From Pammene aurita (taxonomy: Eukaryota; Arthropoda; Insecta; Lepidoptera; Tortricidae): 64,000 bases of DNA. Both the position numbers and the translations under genes were made by a program. Location of the stretch: contig OX352293.1 in assembly GCA_947086415.1 (NCBI GenBank), positions 16,909,448-16,973,447 on the forward strand, written 5' to 3'. Under the pieces are notes generated by a model. It saw nothing but the letters and a program-made list of their open reading frames with translations. It had not been told where the DNA came from and made no database searches. Shown here piece by piece: positions 40,301 to 43,352 of the stretch; positions within the stretch are counted from its first letter, which is position 1, and each line of letters starts with the position of its first letter.

Positions 40301-40346
40301 GGAACTGTGGAGTTCCCACTGTGGCACGTCCCCGGCCTTTTAACAT
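4081..40346 (-). CDS. LUBEL: LUBEL-like linear-ubiquitin RBR E3 ligase (HOIP/RNF31 family), 3' end off window
   Basis: Sixteen exons, all in continuous phase: 40346-40052, 30273-30125, 27651-27562, 27478-27134, 26813-26528, 26349-26096, 25457-25226, 25117-24552, 24349-24107, 20403-20209, 15580-15431, 14511-14308, 10948-10837, 8905-5895, 5261-5064, 4308-4081 (6,558 nt, 2,186 codons). Family knowledge: HOIP-type ligases build Met1-linked ubiquitin chains in immune and stress signalling in the cytosol. Seen here: B-box-like finger (about aa 105-145), NZF (about 490-515), a UBA region aligning with HOIP's (about 885-1035) and RING1 with complete Cys/His ligands (about 2098-2155). IBR, RING2 and the chain-forming LDD are not in the window. 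No PUB domain is visible. The start Met directly follows an acceptor AG, so at least one upstream 5' exon is implied and a longer N-terminus cannot be excluded. Confidence 0.9.
4400..4835. repeat. AT-rich dispersed element, copy 1
   Basis: Matches 29115-29560 in reverse complement (for example TAAAGCAACACAAAAG/AATTGGCCCC ends, the CTGTAAAATAAATTGTAT block and TGATCAATATATCCAAA). The copies are diverged. No coding potential. Confidence 0.65.
5064..5261 (-). CDS. LUBEL: LUBEL exon 15: helical segment and first RING1 cysteines
   Basis: 66 codons, phase 0/0. An Ala/Leu-rich helical segment (second UBA-like helices of HOIP) leads to HQDCELCASRLPEHQ, which supplies the first C-x2-C of RING1. The exon junction falls inside the RING. 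Confidence 0.88.
5534..5835. repeat. two head-to-head copies of a tRNA-derived SINE (foldback)
   Basis: Minus-strand copy about 5534-5660 has D-arm GGTCTAGTGGTCAGGAC and B-box AGTTCAAATCT. A truncated plus-strand copy about 5740-5835 repeats AAGCTGAAGACGCCAGTTCA through TGACATCT. Together they form a large hairpin. Relatives are at 15235-15370 and 56320-56470. Confidence 0.8.
5895..8905 (-). CDS. LUBEL: LUBEL exon 14: giant disordered exon (1,003 codons)
   Basis: One uninterrupted coding block from acceptor GTTTCAG to donor GAG|GTAACC. The reading frame stays open about 155 bases upstream of the acceptor, so the first ATG in the frame (9059) is intronic. The N-terminal part has an 8-residue repeat (SVPTDLP, SVPTDFA, SVPKDLV). 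The middle is Asn/Asp/Glu/Thr-rich with no domain. The C-terminal quarter is Lys/Pro-rich with SH3-like PxxP runs (KAPAPAPPV, KKPAPQPP). It separates the UBA region from RING1, where human HOIP has only short helices. It is AT-rich, in contrast to the GC-rich exons around it. Confidence 0.87.
9061..10836. other. LUBEL intron 13: repeats, no exon seen
   Basis: Holds a dispersed repeat (9495-9720), a 14-bp perfect inverted repeat (10467-10480 with 10497-10510, GCACAAGAACACCT) and near 10665 a fragment starting CAGTGGCGTAACTT, resembling the hAT-type end at 44120. Nothing else supported. Confidence 0.5.
9495..9720 (+). repeat. dispersed element, 'CAGCTGCACTGTCCC' family
   Basis: Shares more than 200 bases with 58189-58415 (GATCAATGTTACT, CGTAGGAAACACCTTAGAC, AACTTGGCAGCTGCACTGTC, ATACGATAAATA end), and its 3' half with 15003-15130. 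Probably a LINE or SINE 3' region. Confidence 0.75.
10837..10948 (-). CDS. LUBEL: LUBEL exon 13: short GC-rich linker
   Basis: 37 codons plus one base (AEEGSVGEERRLRGRVWG...HGRLR). Acceptor TTGTTGCAG, donor GCG|GTAAGT. Phase 0 in and phase 1 out fit the neighbouring exons exactly. Confidence 0.78.
11050..12099. other. LUBEL intron 12, left part: nothing assigned
   Basis: AT-rich sequence with scattered short ORFs lacking splice or homology support. No repeat family recognised. Confidence 0.4.
12100..13645. repeat. degenerate minisatellite, about 100-bp units
   Basis: Purine-rich G/A array built on GCGGAACT, GTGGAAGT and GTGGCGGG(A/G)ATT. The landmark AACTCATTNAAAGTGGCGGG recurs near 12440, 12545, 12650, 12738, 12860, 12968, 13072, 13166, 13258, 13360 and 13463, spacing 87-122. 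The long open frames on the minus strand (Ser/Thr/Phe/Pro-rich) are a by-product of the repeat. Confidence 0.9.
13690..13860. repeat. MITE-like 'ACTCACTACGCTCGTG' family fragment
   Basis: Shares GTCACTCACTACGCTCGTG and GAATCTTTCGCT with 23860-24065 and, inverted, 27870-28060. Confidence 0.6.
14308..14511 (-). CDS. LUBEL: LUBEL exon 12: UBA-like region, second part
   Basis: 68 codons, phase 0/0. AALAQSPAAPLLWLRERWP matches the UBA segment of HOIP (AAL...PLQWLRSELP), and the end (TECVERHRRQ) matches its EECVRTRRRK. In vertebrates this region binds HOIL-1 and SHARPIN UBLs; the insect partner is not inferable here. Confidence 0.85.
14553..14640 (-). repeat. SINE tail, reverse orientation
   Basis: Reverse complement of the 93-bp unit at 2268-3257 (TACACAAATCAACCTAGTCC through GGTACTAGACGACGATATAT). 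It begins about 40 bases from LUBEL exon 12. Confidence 0.85.
14750..14990 (+). repeat. full-length tRNA-derived SINE
   Basis: Head (GGCCTCCTAGCCCAGTCGGT, B-box GGTTCGAATCC), body (TTATCACAGATATTTGTACC) and tail (ACCACAACACAAGCCTTATT) in one piece. It serves here as reference for the other copies. Confidence 0.85.
15003..15130 (+). repeat. partial copy of the 9495-9720 family
   Basis: Starts AACTTGGCAGCTGCATTGTC and ends CCATACGATAAATAA, equal to the 3' half of the family. Confidence 0.7.
15235..15370 (+). repeat. tRNA-derived SINE head, diverged
   Basis: GACCTGGGTAGCCTAGGGGT and GCGATTCCAGCTCAGGGC resemble the tRNA-like part of the element at 56320-56470. Confidence 0.5.
15431..15580 (-). 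CDS. LUBEL: LUBEL exon 11: start of UBA-like region, GC donor
   Basis: Fifty codons ending AERLGFSAAEVQ, which aligns with the HOIP UBA sequence GFSPEEV. The donor is CAG|GCGAGT, a GC-AG intron. A GT alternative six bases upstream (GAG|GTGCAG) would also keep frame but deletes the two residues that match the family. Confidence 0.82.
15600..16170 (-). pseudogene. jockey-like LINE 3' end
   Basis: On the minus strand a degraded reading (bounded by about 15840-16000) matches the end of jockey-type ORF2 (PGSMSNSFVKQAGRLWNSLP-like, then an RKLRKHL-like tail). Downstream is the typical 3' tail seen again at 23630-23757 (GGTAGAGAATGCC, GGCATTAAG, TGCAATAAAG). Confidence 0.65.
16200..17093. repeat. 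degenerate repeats around 'ACGTCTGTGAGACGT'
   Basis: GTGTCTAACAGACGTC (near 16212), GGCGTCTGTAAGACGTCG (near 16775), GACGTCCGTGAGACGG (near 16970) and, beyond the inserted transposon, ACGTCTGTGAGACGT (near 19970). The element at 17096-19932 interrupts this series. Confidence 0.5.
17096..17794 (+). repeat. left terminal inverted repeat (about 700 bp)
   Basis: Pairs with 19233-19932. The inner end falls at GCGGCAGGCGG. Only scattered substitutions and A-run length changes are visible between the arms. Confidence 0.9.
17942..19003 (-). CDS. DD41D Tc1/mariner-type transposase
   Basis: 353 codons from MEFTNEEYADIIY to the stop; a longer frame opens upstream to 19102 but lacks homology there. The N-terminal part is a DUF4817-type helix-turn-helix (RRMYQERFPNRRLPNVRVFY). 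The catalytic core has the first Asp in LWTDESKF, the second in FQHDGCPAH and the third in RSPDLTPLDFF, with 41 residues between the second and third. All three acidic residues are present. It cuts and pastes its own element at TA sites. Confidence 0.92.
   Translation of the reverse strand: MEFTNEEYADIIYMYCKADSNGAMARRMYQERFPNRRLPNVRVFYNSFRRLRENGIAVQHGGNPGRNRPEVEEDVLQAFAEDPNTSIRVVARNLNLSTWKVWATMNREGKYPFRGIGVQGLDEGDLARRVDFCRFLLNADIEDRRFLRSILWTDESKFSREGITNFHNLHQWADKNNNPHWKKQVSFQRRFSVNVWAGIIGRVLIGPHFLPNNLNGANYLEFLQNDLPRLIDEDQLPGAVTFQHDGCPAHYSLAVREHLDNCFPDGWIGRGGRIPWPARSPDLTPLDFFVWGRAKELVYTQEVINTVEELRERIEAAFERMREEMIFGTTTTEVRRRARACIRNGGSHFENER
19233..19932 (-). repeat. right terminal inverted repeat (about 700 bp)
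   Basis: Reverse complement of 17096-17794, ending ACCAAACACCCTG before TA. Confidence 0.9.
20209..20403 (-). CDS. LUBEL: LUBEL exon 10: Gly/Arg-rich linker
   Basis: 65 codons, phase 0/0, extremely GC-rich. It shows a seven-Gly run, WEWRETREARD and basic RRxSH/RRSSF sites. There is no recognisable domain. Confidence 0.78.
20808..21010 (+). repeat. SINE-like element, 'AGCAGCTACCGTA' family, copy 1
   Basis: Shared blocks: ACGACGGTAGTAAACAAGCA, AAGCAGCTACCGTA, TCACATGCGCGTTGCC and CACCAGCAGGAACACAACAC. Other copies: 35455-35760 and 42755-42976 (inverted). Confidence 0.8.
21440..22760 (+). pseudogene. decayed jockey-clade LINE reverse transcriptase
   Basis: Successive frames give RPLSLVPALSKILE-like, LSDKQFAYRHGRST-like, CCDLSRAFDTANH, LGVPQGSCLSN and MSADDVTAV (the F/YADD catalytic box damaged to SADDV). 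A frameshift in the T-run near 22223 then leads to GFTIDSCLRLDVHIDQLCAR and the C-terminal AVRAIACIPDDVDACQYF. The 5' half and first ORF are missing. Confidence 0.88.
23630..23757 (+). repeat. LINE 3' tail
   Basis: GCACCGCCTACAATCTTTCT, GGTAGAGAATGCC and TGCAATAAAGATTAAATAAA; same tail as 15600-15700 in the other orientation. Confidence 0.6.
23860..24065. repeat. MITE-like element, inverted partner of 27870-28060
   Basis: Contains TGGTGAAAAATATAAC, GCCACTCACTACGCTCGTGG, TTTCGCTGGCTCGGGTCTCA and GTTTAAC. The reverse complement of each block is found in order at 27870-28060. Confidence 0.65.
24107..24349 (-). CDS. LUBEL: LUBEL exon 9: Arg/Glu single-helix segment and SR tail
   Basis: 81 codons, phase 0/0. 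After TYEVPTPW comes about 40 residues of nearly pure Glu, Arg and Lys in alternation, typical of a single alpha helix. A Ser/Arg-rich tail follows (RSGSRRRF, RRERSHSRHS). The donor is GG|GTTAGT. Confidence 0.8.
24552..25117 (-). CDS. LUBEL: LUBEL exon 8: repeated G-x-SPP(R/K) motifs
   Basis: 188 codons plus two bases. Six spaced copies of a short motif occur: CGPSPPR, VGPSPPK, VGSSPPR, VGPSPPR, AGASPPR and TGTSPPP, separated by 20-40 polar residues. No fold is predicted. The SP sites could be proline-directed kinase targets (inference). Confidence 0.8.
25226..25457 (-). CDS. LUBEL: LUBEL exon 7: NZF zinc finger
   Basis: Contains WQCEHCTFVNEPGERVCAVC, a textbook RanBP2/NZF finger (W-x-C-x2-C-x10-C-x2-C with the TF pair used by ubiquitin-binding NZFs). 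Family knowledge: NZFs of HOIP-type ligases bind ubiquitin or NEMO-like partners. Donor CAAA|GTAAGC, phase 1. Confidence 0.9.
25570..26045 (-). pseudogene. non-LTR retrotransposon 3' end
   Basis: Minus strand near 26040-25900 reads AIQRGNAASVMGTFAPG, a conserved end of a LINE ORF2, followed by an AT-rich 3' untranslated region. The same protein end, frameshifted, is at 41030-41260. Confidence 0.65.
26096..26349 (-). CDS. LUBEL: LUBEL exon 6: Ser/Arg-rich linker
   Basis: Enters in phase 1, leaves in phase 0. It carries repeated SRAASRA(G/A) units, then TPSPPLPSSDADSESEQSD and several SP sites. It is likely disordered and phosphorylatable (inference). Confidence 0.78.
26528..26813 (-). CDS. 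LUBEL: LUBEL exon 5: Cys/His/Met-rich linker
   Basis: 95 codons plus one base. It repeats the AQTWGRP motif of exon 4 and then shows a Cys cluster (CAGCAHC, CAS, QCCPP) followed by MHPHAHMHP. The Cys spacing fits no zinc finger I recognise. Confidence 0.78.
27134..27478 (-). CDS. LUBEL: LUBEL exon 4: disordered linker
   Basis: 115 codons, phase 0/0, rich in Pro, Gln, Ala and His, with no domain. It contains AQTWGRPRAAM near its end; the phrase AQTWGRPM recurs in exon 5, which suggests an internal duplication. Confidence 0.8.
27562..27651 (-). CDS. LUBEL: LUBEL exon 3: proline-rich linker
   Basis: Thirty codons, phase 0 at both ends, with PPLPPK and PVPPPRR. These are class I/II SH3-ligand-like motifs; function is inferred only. 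Confidence 0.8.
27870..28060. repeat. MITE-like element, reverse of 23860-24065
   Basis: AGCCACGAGCGTAGCGAGTG, CTCGAGACTCGAGCCAGCGA and TTTTTCACCACAACACC. Lies in LUBEL intron 2. Confidence 0.65.
28432..28471. repeat. perfect hairpin with G/C-run base
   Basis: GGGGGCGATTTTTAACC, two bases, then its reverse complement. No known regulator matches it. Confidence 0.7.
28480..29110. other. LUBEL intron 2, nothing assigned
   Basis: AT-rich sequence with an 88-codon open frame at 28578-28844 that has no homology or splice support. Nothing else seen. Confidence 0.4.
29115..29560. repeat. AT-rich dispersed element, copy 2 (inverted)
   Basis: Reverse complement of the 4400-4835 copy, about 24.7 kb away in the same primary transcript. 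Confidence 0.65.
30125..30273 (-). CDS. LUBEL: LUBEL exon 2: B-box-like zinc finger
   Basis: Joins exon 1 in phase 1 across a 9.8-kb intron. The ligand pattern is C-x2-C-x8-C-x2-C-x5-C-x2-C-x4-H-x-H-x4-H, ending in a basic HPKRRHHQRQ tail, as in B-box type zinc-binding modules. The coding sequence is very GC-rich, unlike its flanks. Confidence 0.85.
30337..30935. mobile_element. hAT-type MITE, 599 bp, with 8-bp target duplication
   Basis: Ends CATAGCTGGGCA and TGCCCAGCTATG are inverted. Flanks show the direct repeat GTTTTTGG at 30329-30336 and 30936-30943. The subterminal regions are dense in GTTAA/TTAAC steps (CGTTAATCGTTAATCCGTTA). No transposase. It ends 64 bases from the LUBEL exon 2 acceptor. 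Confidence 0.88.
31119..31259. mobile_element. TA-flanked MITE, 141 bp
   Basis: CAGTCGCCATCAGATAT at the left, ATATTTGATGGCGACTG at the right, flanked by TA. Tc1/mariner-type architecture. Confidence 0.8.
31427..31502 (+). pseudogene. tRNA-like sequence (pseudogene or SINE head)
   Basis: Acceptor arms GCATCGA/TCGACGC pair except position 3. The D stem GCTC/GAGC, anticodon stem TCGGA/TCCGA and T arm GCAAG-TTCGAAT-CTTGC are intact. The anticodon loop is CCGATGT, lacking the required T33, and there is an extra base between D and anticodon stems. A functional tRNA is therefore unlikely. Confidence 0.55.
31897..32928 (+). repeat. tandem duplication, copy 1 (about 1 kb)
   Basis: Matches 33057-33972 over its length (GACATCCCTAAGAAATTATT, AATTCTAAAAATAGTAATAAAAGCC, GCAGAAGTAAC, CAGTGACAGCTGTCAACCGCC). 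It carries the MITE at 31908-32020, which copy 2 lacks. Confidence 0.88.
31908..32020. mobile_element. TA MITE with paralogous empty site
   Basis: 113 bp, TTACTAAACCGCG...CGGTTTAGTAA, flanked by TA. Copy 1 reads ATTGAG-TA-[element]-TA-ACAGGA. Copy 2 at 33061 reads TTGAG-TA-ACAGGA. The empty site fixes both borders. Confidence 0.92.
33057..33972 (+). repeat. tandem duplication, copy 2
   Basis: Second copy of 31897-32928, diverged by substitutions and small indels (for example an extra TACCATGAGTTTTAG near 33100). No conserved reading frame. Confidence 0.88.
34493..35140. mobile_element. inverted-repeat element, 648 bp
   Basis: Left TAGCCCACCGAAC and AATAATTCGTGTATACTTAG; right AGTTCGGTGAGCTA and CTATACACGAATTATT. 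The interior resembles part of 49154-49818 (ACCTATCCAACGATAT, GGGGGAGGTAC-like). Confidence 0.75.
35455..35760 (+). repeat. SINE-like 'AGCAGCTACCGTA' family, copy 2
   Basis: Most complete copy: ACGACGGTGGCAAACAAGCA through CACCAGCAGGAACACAACAC, then GGTACTTCCCCAGTC, also found at 23450. Confidence 0.8.
35850..38900. repeat. 200-bp satellite array with one orientation switch
   Basis: About 4.5 units run one way (35850 to about 36738) and about 11 units the other way (about 36739-38900). Each 200-bp unit is two related halves of about 100 bp: one has CAAGATGGCGGTCA and GTGTGCAGAT, the other AAAGATGGCGGAAACGG and GGGGTGTAGAT. Recurring 67-codon open frames at 37670, 37870, 38070 and 38270 are artefacts of the 200-bp period. 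Confidence 0.95.
38940..39057. mobile_element. MITE-like inverted repeat, 118 bp
   Basis: GGCCTGTTTCACAATCTCCA at the left and its reverse complement at the right. Confidence 0.8.
39060..39925. other. LUBEL intron 1, nothing assigned
   Basis: AT-rich. Two passages resemble each other (TTTTCAGG...CCATGGCCGTCT near 39555 and 39730). No gene or known repeat. Confidence 0.4.
40052..40346 (-). CDS. LUBEL: LUBEL coding exon 1 (GTPQ repeats)
   Basis: 98 codons plus one base. It starts MLKGRGRATVGTPQF and holds tandem roughly 10-residue repeats of the form GTPQF-x-RQTP, then a conserved-looking acidic stretch (DYEVVEFPTEEYVNAK) and a poly-Pro end. The donor reads ACAG|GTAATT and leaves phase 1. The acceptor TTAACAG directly precedes ATG. 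Confidence 0.8.
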
Positions 40347-41029
40347 CTGTTAATCATAAGGGATACTTATTCAAACTGTGCTTAGATCTAGTTCCCAACT
40401 GTTAATGAAAGGTAAAGTATAAAGGGAAATAGTGCAGAAAAAATCAATATATATATATACATACAGTGTAAGCAAAATTTCATTAGATTTAAAAAAAAAA
40501 CACCTTTTCCTTCACGTGTGTAATAAATGTAATTTGTGTTTACTAGTGTTTTTGGCTAAACTGACAAAAGTTTTTTTTTGCTGATTACTAAGGTGTACAT
40601 TTTCCGAACATTTGTTTCCAGAAGGGACCACTATAAAGCCACTTCCAACTAGTTTATTAGTTGTTCTGTAGAGTTCACGTAGTCTCTTAGATTGAAACAT
40701 TAATTCTTTATAATACTTACTTTTTCAATTGTTACAACTAGTCAATGTAGTAATGTCAGTTGATGTTTAAATTGACATTACTTATTCTTTAATAAAATTT
40801 ATACAAGCAATAGGAATAAAATTTTAATTCTTAGGTTATGGGCCCAGTAGGTACGCTAACACCGCGCGACACCAGTGATTCATTGACCTAATGTTTCTTG
40901 AAAATACACAAATATAGATTTACTTAAAGATAAACTCGCAAACAGCTAGTTACAAGTTATTTCTCCTTGAAACTGGACCGCATCGGTTAAAGTTATTTCA
41001 TTTAATTTTTTAAGTATTTTGAGCCCAAT

Positions 41030-41260
41030 TATTATTTCGTGCCTCTCGCGTTTGAGTCAGGAGGGTGCTGGGGGTCGGAGGCTCTAACTTTTATAAAGGA
41101 AGTGGGGCGCCGTATTAGGGAGAGGAGCTCTGAGGCTCGCGCGGGTTCTTTTCTTACTTGGTGCAAAGGTTGGCCATCGCCATCCAACGTGGTGACGCGG
41201 CAAGTGTGATGGGCACCTTTGCGCCCGGGACAACTCGTGGGGGCTTATTTGACGGTAGTT
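41030..41260 (+). pseudogene. non-LTR retrotransposon C-terminal fragment
   Basis: Frameshifted plus-strand reading ends GDAASVMGTFAPGTTRGGL-like, matching the element at 25570-26045. It lies between LUBEL and HYDIN. Confidence 0.6.
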
Positions 41261-41865
41261 AGACTAATTATTAATTTTATTTTGAACGTGTTTAAATACT
41301 CTTTCTTGGTATATTTAAATTGCAAACCTTTTTTTTGTTAAATTAATTTTGAGATGTAATATTTTGTGATATTGTGAATACTTAATTAAATTTAATACCA
41401 TGCCCTCATTTACTTTTTTCAAGGACAATCAAACTATTCATAAAGCTAATTCTATTATGATATGAATAAAATTCACATGTATTCACTCGTCATCTAAGAA
41501 AATTAAATTAAATTAAGCGCCCGCGAATCAATCCCGATTTCATTTAGATATTGAATAAGGTTAGTAAGTATGATCTGATACTAGTTATAACTTAGATTCA
41601 GCAGTGGTGAGCAACAATAAATAAACGTGAATGCCGACGACGGCGCCGGCGCGCCCGGTTGGTGCGTGGTGTGTGTTGACAGCAACACAATAAACCGATC
41701 ATTGCTAGTCCTTATCTCAATGGAATAAGGATTAAGAATGGTAGATAACTCAACTATTTTGACAATAGTACATAGCTATTGTGCTTTTGTATAATATCTT
41801 TGATCTAACATAATCTATGGGGATAGATAAGGTCTATGAATAACTAGTATTTAAGGTAAGGCGAT

Positions 41866-41868
<3 letters not shown>

Positions 41869-41925
<57 letters not shown>
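41869..41925. repeat. (AT)n microsatellite
   Basis: 57 bases of uninterrupted AT dinucleotides in the divergent intergenic region. Confidence 0.98.
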
Positions 41926-41927
<2 letters not shown>

Positions 41928-42059
41928 TACTTACTTAATGTTTTTAACTATTTTTACTTATGTTAAAAATGGTAATTAAGTTTAAGGTACCTACTTGTAT
42001 TAGATTGGTTTATTTGCAATCTATTAATTGGACATTTATAATCTAGAAAGTATTAGACG

Positions 42060-42600
42060 CCAGCTGTGACCGGGATAGTGCGAGCAGCGACGCTCGGCGA
42101 CCCGTTCCGATTTCGCTTCTCACATCCCAAAATATCGTTTATCAATTAGGTCTATGTAAAACTGTCCGAATTATGTTAAATTCGCAACATTACATTAAAA
42201 TGTATTCTAATATATTTTCATACCTTTGAGTTGAGTACTCCTTGAGGTTAACACTTAAAACTCTGGAGAGAACAGATTCACTTTCTGGACACGTAGCAAA
42301 TTTCTCGCACACATAGTTGTAGGTATGTAACACTTATGCAAACGTACATCGGGTGCGGGCTGGCGCAAGTGCACCCACGGGCTCCGGGCTCCGTCGAGGC
42401 TCACCGGTAACTGCTAATCGTGCACCCTATCCGGACGAAATTGACAGCGCGAAGACGCACGCGCCTCTATTTCGGGCGGCGGCCGCGTTGCCCCGATTCC
42501 ACTAAAATTACAACGCGCAGCTATTTCCGCACTCAGTGCGCTCTGGCCCGCGACTCTACAACTTGCGAAATAGTTTTTCATCAACGGCTAGACGACATGT
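42060..42600 (-). promoter_or_regulatory. GC/CpG-rich block: candidate LUBEL promoter and 5' noncoding exon
   Basis: A GC-rich island in AT-rich flanks between the two divergent genes. On the minus strand it contains TTACCG|GTGAGCC, a strong donor at 42405/42404, which could end a 5' untranslated exon spliced to the acceptor just before the LUBEL ATG at 40346. This is inference; no transcript evidence is available. Confidence 0.3.
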
Positions 42601-42754
42601 ATTAACGGTTTTCCGTGCGTGGTTTTGGTAAAAACTGAAGTCTTCTGCAAGCATTAAATGAACTAATGAATGAATATTATATACCCACTGTAGTATACTT
42701 AAGTGGAAGCGGCTACAATTTTTATTGGTTGTAAAATTTGGCTACAGAAAAGTA

Positions 42755-42976
42755 CCAAGCGTGGTACTTGAGAGCTCAAAGAGGACCCAGTGTGTTGACG
42801 ATGAGGGACCTTCTTGTTCCTTTAGTCGTCAACACAGTGAATCCTCCTTTTTGTAAAGGGTCGGCAACGCGCATGTGACGCCTTTGGAGTTGCAGGCGTC
42901 CATAGGTTACGGTAGCTGCTTACCATCAGGCGGGCCGTATGCTTGTTTGCCACCGTCGTGGTATAAAAAAAAAAAA
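42755..42976 (-). repeat. SINE-like 'AGCAGCTACCGTA' family, copy 3
   Basis: Reverse orientation (AAGAGGACCCAGTGTGTTGA through TTGCCACCGTCGTGGTATAA), ending in an A-run. It lies about 280 bases upstream of the HYDIN start. Confidence 0.8.
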
Positions 42977-43182
42977 AAAAACTTGGTAGGTACCTAACCT
43001 ACTCGCAGAAAAGAAAACAATAAAAGGATTATAGCGATAAATATTAATTTTACCACTATTACAACCTACAACTGTAGGTAGGGTGTGTATATGTATTGTC
43101 TCATATATGGTGGTTATATTATTACTAGGAAGCTCCGAAAAGAGGCTAGGAGATATGGGTTAAATAAGTTGTTTTTGAATTT

Positions 43183-43196
43183 TCCTCCTTAGTAAC
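43183..43196 (+). promoter_or_regulatory. weak candidate RFX X-box upstream of HYDIN
   Basis: TCCTCCTTAGTAAC lies 60 bases upstream of the HYDIN ATG. It fits 12 of 14 positions of the X-box consensus RYYNYYATRRNRAC. The right half-site AGTAAC is good; the left half is poor. Confidence 0.25.
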
Positions 43197-43256
43197 GGTT
43201 TGACATTTAGTTTTTGGTAGTAAACAAAAACTGTCAAACGTGTTTGATTTTGCGGT

Positions 43257-43352
43257 ATGGAAATATATCAGCAATTTAAACAAAATGGGTATTTCACAGC
43301 GGATCTCTATCATCTACTGTCTAAGAAGAAGATTGTGGACCCACAGGAAGTG
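43257..43352 (+). CDS. HYDIN: HYDIN exon 1
   Basis: 32 codons from ATG (MEIYQQFKQNGYF...) to GTG|GTATGT, phase 0. The first ATG in the exon frame was chosen. The segment itself has no clear vertebrate match; the next exon does. Confidence 0.75.

Noticed and set aside
40512..40700. 62-aa minus-strand ORF upstream of LUBEL exon 1
   Set aside because: No strong donor to reach the 40346 acceptor and no homology; kept only as a possible longer N-terminus.
42420..42605. 61-aa Arg-rich plus-strand ORF in the intergenic region
   Set aside because: GC-rich sequence effect; no splice or homology support.
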